A stretch of DNA of 12,169 nucleotides from Pseudomonadota bacterium (GTDB taxonomy: Bacteria; Bdellovibrionota_B; Oligoflexia; Oligoflexales; JAPPIL01), in assembly GCA_028877195.1 (NCBI GenBank), contig JAPPIL010000057.1, forward strand, positions 1 through 12,169, in the 5' to 3' direction. Both the position numbers and the translations under genes were made by a program. The first letter of the stretch is position 1. The number at the start of each line of letters is the position of its first letter. A model generated the notes under the pieces. The model ran no database searches. It saw only the letters and a list, made by a program, of their open reading frames with translations, and was not told where the DNA came from. Positions 7,248-12,169 of this stretch are shown here, piece after piece.

Positions 7248-7302
7248 GCGAAGCTCACGTTCCTCTGCATACAAAAATAGGTGTTACTTACGCAACAAAG
7301 CC
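7248..7302. repeat. 55-bp repeat with IS5-like end (inverted relative to 12117-12169)
   Basis: Read on the minus strand from 7302 it begins GGCTTTGTTGCGTAAGTAAC and ends GAGCTTCGC. It matches the plus strand at 12117-12169 with four substitutions and two single-base gaps. GGCTTTGTTG is the start of IS903-type (IS5 family) terminal repeats as I recall them, so this may be a truncated IS end. It fills most of the convergent gap between the ankyrin gene and rpn. Confidence 0.75.
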
Positions 7303-7306
7303 GGGG

Positions 7307-8359
7307 CTACTCTATCACTTGCTTCTTGATCGCAGCCAGTTGTTTGGCGCTTATCTGAAGAATATCCCGAATCTGCGTGTCATTTATTCCTAATGCCAGC
7401 ATACGCAAAGCACTGTCGCGGCGATTTTGCTCAATACCTTCCTTGCGCCCCTCCTTGTGTCCTTCCTTGTGTCCTTCCATATGCCCTTCCTTGTGTCCTT
7501 CCTTGTGTCCTTCCTTGTGTCCTTGTGCTCGACCCTGCGCAAGTCCCTCACGCTTCCAGCGTTCAGGGCCAAAATAAACAGTTTGCATCATTCTCTCCTC
7601 TTCCTTTAATTCAGGCCAGCGTTCCCGTTCAATACGCTCAAAATCAGATTCCCTGACCGAGTTATCGGCAACGACAAAATAATCTTTTAGCGTCAGCAGC
7701 AACTGTCTAGCTTTGCTGACATCTTCAAGCTTATGTGCCTTGTCAATCAAATGAGCTACAGCATCATCGTCTGCTGTCCAGGCCTCGCTCATCGTATAAA
7801 GAATCATAGCGATACTAGCATCCTCCGTCCACTCCTTGTTTGCGATAAGCTCATGGACATTGACAACCTTGCCAAATAGCTTCGGCAGCCAAGGCTTAAG
7901 AAGCTTTGCTATTTTAGGAACACGGCGACCAGCAAAAGCCCATTGCAAATAGTCAGATGGGGGACAGTAGCTCTTGTCTTTAGCGCAAAACAACACAAGC
8001 GGTATCTGTAATTTTGTCTTGTCATCTGCCCGCTTCTGTTTCCGACAAATGCTGATAACATAGTCCATCACCTGCAAAAGAACATCTGGATCTCTATGAC
8101 TCTTATGCTCAAAGACAAACGACAAGACTATCGTCGTGCCTTGCTCGCCTCGCACATTGACAGTTGCTATCAGGTCAGCCTTTAGCTGTTTGCTATCCTC
8201 TTTGCTGATCTCACCATCGTTGATAACGATGCTCTCTAAATCTAAATGCGCGATTATCTCCGCAGAAAAAATACGCCGCAGTAATTTGATCAAATACCCC
8301 TTATCCCTGAATATTTGCTTAAAAAAACTATCGTGCAGATATTGTTGATTATCCGTCAT
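7307..8359 (-). CDS. rpn: Rpn family recombination-promoting nuclease/putative transposase
   Basis: This is a 350-residue member of the Rpn (YhgA-like, Transposase_31) family of PD-(D/E)XK nucleases, whose members promote RecA-independent recombination. The ATG at 8359 was chosen over the longer open frame to 8548 because GGAGGTGAT sits immediately upstream (8369-8361) and the protein then opens with the family start MTDNQQYLHDSFFKQIF. Catalytic candidates are D62 (KADLIATV), E84 and K86 (FVFEHKSHRD) and Q96. The central region contains the family segment DYFVVADNSVRESDF. The C-terminal tail has the usual low-complexity stretch, here seven (H/R)(K/M)EG units, followed by an HTH-like end (MLALGINDTQIRDILQIS). 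It is convergent with the ankyrin gene, and the surrounding 1.3 kb lies between 45-bp direct repeats, which suggests arrival or rearrangement as a unit. No frame lesion is visible. Confidence 0.9.
   Translation of the reverse strand: MTDNQQYLHDSFFKQIFRDKGYLIKLLRRIFSAEIIAHLDLESIVINDGEISKEDSKQLKADLIATVNVRGEQGTTIVLSFVFEHKSHRDPDVLLQVMDYVISICRKQKRADDKTKLQIPLVLFCAKDKSYCPPSDYLQWAFAGRRVPKIAKLLKPWLPKLFGKVVNVHELIANKEWTEDASIAMILYTMSEAWTADDDAVAHLIDKAHKLEDVSKARQLLLTLKDYFVVADNSVRESDFERIERERWPELKEEERMMQTVYFGPERWKREGLAQGRAQGHKEGHKEGHKEGHMEGHKEGHKEGRKEGIEQNRRDSALRMLALGINDTQIRDILQISAKQLAAIKKQVIE
7436..7519. repeat. 12-bp tandem repeat in the rpn tail (7 units)
   Basis: Seven in-frame 12-bp units encode HKEG, with one HMEG and one RKEG variant. 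Copy-number change here would alter tail length without breaking the frame. Such tails are common in Rpn proteins. Confidence 0.85.
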
Positions 8360-8534
8360 TATCACCTCCACATGCCGTATCCTCGCACGACAAGGAACTA
8401 TGTTGCCAATGAGGTTTTTATGCACATGCATGAATGAAGCGTGGCATGGTGGGTTTGAGAGCATAGCACAGGCGTCCGTTGTGGTAGTGCTACTTGATAA
8501 GCACCCAGTGGTGTTGCCCCCCGAAAAAGTGGAC
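8360..8534. other. Non-coding stretch upstream of rpn with possible IS3-like end
   Basis: No convincing gene is seen. The stretch holds the rpn ribosome binding site at its left end and presumably its promoter. A short imperfect hairpin (GTGCT...AGCAC) occurs near 8487-8504. A C6-GAAAAAGTGGAC end at 8517-8534 directly abuts the 45-bp repeat. On the other strand this reads TGTCCACTTTTTCGGGGGG from 8535, similar in style to IS3-family termini. No transposase remnant was recognised. Confidence 0.35.
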
Positions 8535-8579
8535 ACAGTATCCAGCAACTGCTCAATGCTAAATTATAGGCTGGAGTGC
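8535..8579. repeat. 45-bp direct repeat flanking rpn, right copy
   Basis: This is a perfect copy of 7194-7238 with no ankyrin gene in front of it. On its left it abuts CCCCCCGAAAAAGTGGAC (8517-8534), which resembles an IS3-type terminal sequence. Confidence 0.9.
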
Positions 8580-8771
8580 GATATAGCTTTGAGTGCACTC
8601 ACTGAAGAAGAATAAAACGATTTGGTCATACAACTCACTATGCATACCAATGAAAACTGTAAGATTATCATAAGTAAAAAACATAGCTTGCCGCATTTTA
8701 AATAAAACTAAAGAAGCAAAAAAAACCGAACAGAACCTAGAGCATGGTTAAAGATGATCTAGGAGCAACTC
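8580..8771 (+). promoter_or_regulatory. AT-rich leader of the EF-hand protein gene
   Basis: This non-coding, A-rich stretch precedes the 8772 gene. AGGAG at 8761-8765 is a good ribosome binding site, six bases before the ATG. TTTAAATAAAACT near 8697-8709 could contain a -10 element, but I could not assign a -35 box. The 12-bp motif of the 4453-4652 region is absent. Confidence 0.35.
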
Positions 8772-9347
8772 ATGAAGTCCATAGCTACGCAAGCTAAACT
8801 AATAATTGCTGTTTGTTTGCTAGTTTTTGCTGTCGCCACATGCAGGAGTAGTAATTACGAATTAGGTGAAGAAGACTTGAGCGGCAAAAGTAACGGTAAC
8901 TATAATTCTGAAACATGCTCGCCACTAAATCCATGCGGTGAAGAAGACGACGACAATGGCAATGACAACGGCAATGACAACGGCAATGACAACGGCAATG
9001 ACAATGGCAATGACAATGACAATGACAATGACAATGACAATGGCAATGACAATGGCAATAACAATGGCAGCAGTTCTACCGTTAACTCAACACGCAGAAA
9101 TAGAAGCAATAACCGCGGATCAACACCTGCATCTAACCAATTTGTTGCCTCAAAGCGCTCTGATTGCGACAGAATCGGGTGTTGGGTGGGGGATAACAGT
9201 GAGCGCGCCGATACACTTACTGAATGGGATAAGGATGGCGACAAGTGTCTTAACCAAAAAGAGGCCGAAGCCTTTGCGCACGAACTATGCTTAACCCATA
9301 AGACAAGTAAGGGAGTAGTTTGCCCTAAAGATGAAAAGCTCCAATGA
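8772..9347 (+). CDS. Exported (probable lipo-) protein with Asn/Asp/Gly repeat and EF-hand-like loop
   Basis: This is a 191-residue protein with no family assigned. It opens with a basic start and hydrophobic core, MKSIATQAKLIIAVCLLVFAVATC. Cys24 may be a lipidation site, although Thr at -1 makes the lipobox atypical. Residues about 60-98 are a low-complexity run of NGND/ND units. Residues 153-164 (DKDGDKCLNQKE) match an EF-hand calcium loop: acidic residues at positions 1, 3, 5 and 12 and a hydrophobic at 8, with Cys at 7 and Lys instead of Gly at 6. Several other cysteines (49, 55, 132, 137, 173, 184) could form disulphides outside the cytoplasm. The AGGAG site six bases upstream fixes the start. 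A surface or periplasmic calcium-binding protein is the simplest reading. The acidic repeat may add weak ion binding. Confidence 0.75.
   Translation: MKSIATQAKLIIAVCLLVFAVATCRSSNYELGEEDLSGKSNGNYNSETCSPLNPCGEEDDDNGNDNGNDNGNDNGNDNGNDNDNDNDNDNGNDNGNNNGSSSTVNSTRRNRSNNRGSTPASNQFVASKRSDCDRIGCWVGDNSERADTLTEWDKDGDKCLNQKEAEAFAHELCLTHKTSKGVVCPKDEKLQ
8955..9068. repeat. 6/12-bp tandem repeat coding (GNDN)n
   Basis: AATGAC, AATGGC and AACGGC hexamers are repeated in phase and encode alternating Asn with Asp or Gly. Copy number can change without a frameshift, which makes this a variable-number locus candidate. Confidence 0.9.
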
Positions 9348-9362
9348 GTAAAAGGAGCTTGG
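9333..9362 (+). terminator. Possible stem-loop at the end of the EF-hand protein gene
   Basis: AAGCTCC (9337-9343) can pair with GGAGCTT (9355-9361) around an 11-base loop that contains the stop codon. There is no U-run directly after it, so a Rho-independent terminator is uncertain. Confidence 0.3.
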
Positions 9363-9429
9363 GCTGTGGCGTGCAGCTTTATTAATGTAAGCACATGCGC
9401 GTGCAGACAATATGTTAATGCTATTCATT

Positions 9430-9461
9430 ATTGTATGCGTTCGGGATTGTATGCGTTCGGG
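9430..9461. repeat. 16-bp perfect tandem duplication
   Basis: ATTGTATGCGTTCGGG occurs twice back to back, at 9430-9445 and 9446-9461, in the gap between the EF-hand protein gene and the end of murD. No function is evident. Confidence 0.9.
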
Positions 9462-9494
9462 CGTGGGTACTATGCCCAAGAAGAAGGATGGGTG

Positions 9495-10781
9495 CTAGCG
9501 GCTTTGTTGCACCCAACCGACAAACGCCTCGCCACGCGCAACAAAGTCTCTAAACTCCCCATCAGTTGCACAAGCTGGTGAGAACAGCACCCCGCTCGCC
9601 AAACAAGAAAGCTCCGCTTGTAAGCTACGCATAACTGCAGCAAGGTTTGGAAACAGTTTGCAAGGCAAGTGCGGGGCAAGCTCGGTGTAAATTTGCTCGC
9701 CATCAGCGCCAAAAATATACAACCCGTTTATCTTAGCCCGATAGGTGAGCAGTGGCAGAAAGATCTGGCGCTTGGCTAAACCACCGACGATGAGCAAGAC
9801 AGGTTGCGATTGGGCACGCAACGCAGCTAAAGTCGCACCGATGTTGGTGGCCTTCGAGTCGTTGACGACAGGATAACCATTGACCATACCAATATGCTGT
9901 AAACGATGCGGAGGTTTCTCGCAACTATCAAGCTCGGACACTAGTTGTGGCGATGCGACACCGATTGCCTGTTCAACCGCAAGCAATGCCATTACCGCAT
10001 TGCTAAGATCATGCGTAGCAAAGGCACTTGTCGCCGCAAGTTGCTGATGTAATTCACTTGTCCTGTTTTTAGCATTGTGCGCATGTGTTGAATTTTTATG
10101 CACATGGTAGGTCGTATCATGCTCGGATACGACGATATGGTGCGGTTGCGGCGAGCGGTGATAAACTTCAACATCACTGATAGCAAGCTCGGCACTAGCA
10201 AAAATACTGCTCTTTGCCCTAAAGTAAGTCGCTAGATCACGGTGATACTGGAGATGGTCAGCACTGAAGTTAGTAAAAACTGCGACTTTCACGGGCGGCA
10301 AGTGCGACTGCGCTAATTGGTAAGAGGAAAGTTCCAATACTAAATAATCGGGGCAATGCTTGCGCAATACGCTCGTTATTGGCACGCCGATATTACCAGC
10401 CAAAGCACTGTCGCAACGATGTTTGCGCAACAGATGTTGAATATACTGGCAGACCGTAGACTTGCCATTCGTGCCAGTTACGGCGATGATAACACCACGA
10501 TAATCAGCAACCGCTAAATCAACTTCTGACACGACCCGCACTTGTTGGGCATGTGCGAGACTCACCAATTCATGCGTTAGGGGCACTGATGGACTGATAA
10601 CCATCATAGCTGCACGCTTAAGTTCGGCACGCGCTTGCGCCAAGTCTGTGGTTATGTTGACCTGTTCGTGCTCATAGTCAACGCGCTGGTCGTCATACAA
10701 GAGCACATCAGCCCCAAGCTGCGCCAAATAGCTGCTAGCTGACTTACCTGTGATGCCCGCACCAACAACGATGGCAAACAA
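9495..10781 (-). CDS. murD: UDP-N-acetylmuramoylalanine--D-glutamate ligase
   Basis: MurD adds D-glutamate to UDP-MurNAc-L-alanine using ATP, in the cytoplasmic phase of peptidoglycan synthesis. The 428 residues are close to the 438 of E. coli MurD. Visible motifs are the N-terminal nucleotide-sugar fold GAGITGKSASSYLAQLGADV (8-27), the Mur ligase P-loop VTGTNGKST (101-109), ELSSYQL (150-156), NFSADHLQYH (171-180) and HIGMVNGYPVVNDSKATN near 295-312. The C-terminus, FRDFVARGEAF, is typical. The start is a TTG at 10781, preceded by GAGG five bases upstream. It follows directly the TGA of a 51-residue frame, which suggests translational coupling. The usual division and cell-wall (dcw) neighbours are absent. 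The ORF is intact. Confidence 0.95.
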   Translation of the reverse strand: MFAIVVGAGITGKSASSYLAQLGADVLLYDDQRVDYEHEQVNITTDLAQARAELKRAAMMVISPSVPLTHELVSLAHAQQVRVVSEVDLAVADYRGVIIAVTGTNGKSTVCQYIQHLLRKHRCDSALAGNIGVPITSVLRKHCPDYLVLELSSYQLAQSHLPPVKVAVFTNFSADHLQYHRDLATYFRAKSSIFASAELAISDVEVYHRSPQPHHIVVSEHDTTYHVHKNSTHAHNAKNRTSELHQQLAATSAFATHDLSNAVMALLAVEQAIGVASPQLVSELDSCEKPPHRLQHIGMVNGYPVVNDSKATNIGATLAALRAQSQPVLLIVGGLAKRQIFLPLLTYRAKINGLYIFGADGEQIYTELAPHLPCKLFPNLAAVMRSLQAELSCLASGVLFSPACATDGEFRDFVARGEAFVGWVQQSR

Positions 10782-10937
10782 TCAATCCTCAATACAACCG
10801 AAAATGTCCATAACAAAGCCAAGCGTATAGGCTGCCAGCAAAAACGGCGCAATCAACCCCACAAACACCATGATGGGTAAAAACTCTAACAATTCCGCAA
10901 GGGAGTTAACCTGAAAATCCTGCCGTGAAAATATCAC
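10782..10937 (-). CDS. Small membrane protein upstream of murD
   Basis: This 51-residue frame starts at a GTG at 10937, four bases after a strong AGGAGG (10947-10942), and stops at 10782, immediately before the murD start codon. The product begins MIFSRQDFQVNSLAELLEF and then has a long hydrophobic stretch from about residue 19 to 43 (LPIMVFVGLIAPFLLAAYTL), ending DIFGCIED. It is therefore probably a single-pass inner-membrane protein. The strong ribosome binding site and exact abutment to murD argue that it is translated and couples murD expression. No family was recognised. A link to cell-wall synthesis is only suggested by position. Confidence 0.7.
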   Translation of the reverse strand: MIFSRQDFQVNSLAELLEFLPIMVFVGLIAPFLLAAYTLGFVMDIFGCIED

Positions 10938-11000
10938 TATGCCTCCTGTAAATACTTGGTGCTACTGGGAACGTTGACACGCATGTGTTATATCGGTTCA

Positions 11001-11261
11001 ATGTCCGAAAAAGCAAACATGAACCCATATCAGTATGTTGCCGAACTCGTTGCCAATGTCAAAAACAAAGGCGCATTTCTATCTTATCGTGATTATCTCG
11101 TCATCGCGAAGTGGGTGGCCGCCTGCGATGATTTTGATTTTCTGCTTCTTTTGCTAGCCGACCTCATACCAGCGCAATTCAGTAGCAAACCGAACAGTTC
11201 CCTCGCTTCTATCGACCGCACCGTAATGGCAAAGATACGCCATCATAAAAACAAGGTTTAA
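11001..11261 (+). CDS. Small hypothetical protein upstream of the polyprenyl synthase gene
   Basis: This 86-residue frame occupies the place where xseB often lies ahead of ispA, but it does not show the exonuclease VII small-subunit pattern, so I leave it unnamed. The product is predicted to be soluble and helical, with a hydrophobic patch FDFLLLLLADLIPAQF at about 48-63 and a basic C-terminus (KIRHHKNKV). The start is uncertain. The frame is open back to a TTG at 10956, and ATGs occur at 10983, 11001 and 11019, none with a strong ribosome binding site. The stop lies 3 bp before the ATG of the next gene, which indicates one transcript. It is divergent from the murD unit, with 63 bp between the starts. 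Confidence 0.6.
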   Translation: MSEKANMNPYQYVAELVANVKNKGAFLSYRDYLVIAKWVAACDDFDFLLLLLADLIPAQFSSKPNSSLASIDRTVMAKIRHHKNKV

Positions 11262-11264
11262 CCC

Positions 11265-12056
11265 ATGTGGAAGCAGGATAGAGCACACTTCTACTCCCAT
11301 TTACAGCGATACTGTCGTTCGCATTATGATAGCGATAATAAACTCGATCAAGCGCTTAACTATGCCTTGCTCAACAGTGCAGCCAAATATCTGCGCCCCT
11401 TGCTGACAATTACCGCCGCCCGTGCCTTTGATAGTAAGAACTCGCCCTTACCAGCTGCATTAGCTGTTGAGTTTATTCATACCTTTAGCCTCATTCATGA
11501 TGACCTTCCCTGTATGGACGATGATGACCTGCGGCGTGGTCGGAAGAGTTTGCATGTGCAATTTGATGAAGCTACCGCACTGCTCGCTGGCGATGCGCTA
11601 TTGAGCGATGCCTTTCATCTTCTAGCGTTGGAGTTAGCGGCGACAGATGCACAGACTTGTGTGCGACTACTTGCCGCTGCGGTTGGCAGTAAGGGCATGA
11701 TTCAAGGACAAGCGTTAGAACTTAAGCACACCAAGCCAACCATCGCACCACCAACCGAGTTTATTTATCGCCTGAAGACAGGTAAACTTATGGGCGTGGC
11801 TTGCGCTTTAGGAGCTGTTGTCGCCGCGCAACAACCAGCTGTTGTTGAACATATGTTGGCGTTGGGGGAGGACATCGGATTGTCGTATCAAGTCAAGGAC
11901 GACATCGCTGACGGTGATGGCGATAACGACTATCGCCCATGTTTGGTCTCTAGGGCGGCTGCTATCAAGACAAAACTCATCGATCTCAAACTTCAACACA
12001 CTGACTTTGCCCGTCTGTGTGCAGACATCGTGTCGCCAACTATAGTCATGTGTTAG
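11265..12056 (+). CDS. ispA: Polyprenyl (probably farnesyl/geranyl) diphosphate synthase
   Basis: This 263-residue trans-isoprenyl diphosphate synthase condenses isopentenyl diphosphate with allylic diphosphates to make prenyl precursors for quinones and undecaprenyl lipid. The first Asp-rich motif is complete (DDLPCMDD, 79-86, followed by DLRRGR), as are TALLAGDALL (104-113), the QGQALEL region (147-153), the KTGKL segment (171-175) and the second Asp-rich motif KDDIAD (211-216). Two points are odd. The usual GGKRxRP reads AAKYLRP (39-44), and the C-terminus is about 35 residues shorter than the E. coli enzyme, ending soon after the second motif. The start ATG has AAGG nine bases upstream and lies 3 bp after the preceding gene. 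The gene is probably functional. Product chain length cannot be told from sequence alone. Confidence 0.88.
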   Translation: MWKQDRAHFYSHLQRYCRSHYDSDNKLDQALNYALLNSAAKYLRPLLTITAARAFDSKNSPLPAALAVEFIHTFSLIHDDLPCMDDDDLRRGRKSLHVQFDEATALLAGDALLSDAFHLLALELAATDAQTCVRLLAAAVGSKGMIQGQALELKHTKPTIAPPTEFIYRLKTGKLMGVACALGAVVAAQQPAVVEHMLALGEDIGLSYQVKDDIADGDGDNDYRPCLVSRAAAIKTKLIDLKLQHTDFARLCADIVSPTIVMC

Positions 12057-12116
12057 CTGGGGATATGACTATAACCATGCCTGTATTCAGCAAACGGCCT
12101 AGGAGGGGGTGCATGG

Positions 12117-12169
12117 GGCTTTGTTGCATAAGTAATGCCTATTTTTTATGCGAGGAGCGTGAGCTTCGC
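12117..12169. repeat. 53-bp repeat with IS5-like end (inverted relative to 7248-7302)
   Basis: The sequence begins GGCTTTGTTGCATAAGTAAT and runs to the window edge at GAGCTTCGC. It is the near-identical reverse complement of 7302-7248. If it is an IS5-family terminus, the body of the element lies to the right, outside the window. It starts 60 bp after the ispA stop. Confidence 0.75.

Noticed and set aside
7436..7519. Possible CRISPR-like array from regularly spaced repeats
   Set aside because: The 12-bp units are contiguous with no spacers and are in-frame codons of the rpn tail.
8360..8548. N-terminal extension of rpn to 8548
   Set aside because: The extension has no family similarity and runs into the 45-bp repeat. 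The ATG at 8359 has a near-perfect ribosome binding site and starts the known Rpn N-terminus.
8400..8615. 71-residue plus-strand frame across the right 45-bp repeat
   Set aside because: No ribosome binding site or recognisable domain. It reads the repeat in a different frame from the ankyrin gene.
8900..9394. 164-residue minus-strand frame rich in Leu/Pro/Ser
   Set aside because: Its LSLPLSLP repeat is the complement of the Asn/Asp/Gly repeat of the 8772 gene, which has a good ribosome binding site and signal peptide.
11001..11261. xseB (exonuclease VII small subunit), suggested by position before ispA
   Set aside because: The protein lacks the short helical FEEAL...LE.GELPLEESL pattern of XseB.

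Overview
The window looks like part of the chromosome of a Gram-negative bacterium, most likely a gammaproteobacterium and possibly host-associated. Ordinary housekeeping genes (a YciO-type Sua5/YrdC protein, murD, an IspA-type polyprenyl synthase) surround an accessory island of exported proteins, ankyrin repeats, an Rpn-type nuclease and repeat debris. The taxon is inferred from gene content only.

Layout. 1-208 (-): start of a yciO-like gene, cut by the window edge. 292-4452 (-): two tandem, distantly related genes for exported multidomain proteins. The downstream one (292-1905) is intact, with 537 residues. The upstream one (1949-4452) is now in three pieces, broken by a one-base shift at an A8 run and by a 73-bp insertion that duplicates 39 bp. 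Both proteins combine a signal peptide with helix-turn-helix (XRE-like) segments. The intact one ends in a region that resembles the RelE/HigB toxin fold by eye. 4453-4652: AT-rich divergent promoter region with the same 12-bp element in front of each gene. 4653-7228 (+): a TraB/GumN-family domain fused to a long ankyrin-repeat region, split by a one-base frameshift near 5425-5450. 7239-8534: an rpn gene (-) plus non-coding sequence, bounded by two perfect 45-bp copies of the 3' end of the ankyrin gene. 8772-9347 (+): an exported, probably lipid-anchored protein with an Asn/Asp/Gly tandem repeat and one EF-hand-like loop. 9495-10937 (-): a 51-residue membrane protein directly upstream of murD. 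11001-12056 (+): a small unknown gene 3 bp ahead of the polyprenyl synthase gene. A 53-55 bp repeat with IS5-like ends occurs inverted at 7248-7302 and 12117-12169.

How it fits together. Four adjacent transcription units encode N-terminal export signals. Two of them are divergent, share a promoter motif, and are both frameshifted. The features are consistent with a locus of secreted, modular, possibly toxin- or effector-like proteins that is decaying or phase-varying. The strongest new observations are exported HTH proteins with a possible RelE-like tail, the GumN-ankyrin fusion, the oriented promoter motif, and the 45-bp duplication around rpn. Single-base assembly errors could explain two of the three disruptions, so raw reads should be checked first.
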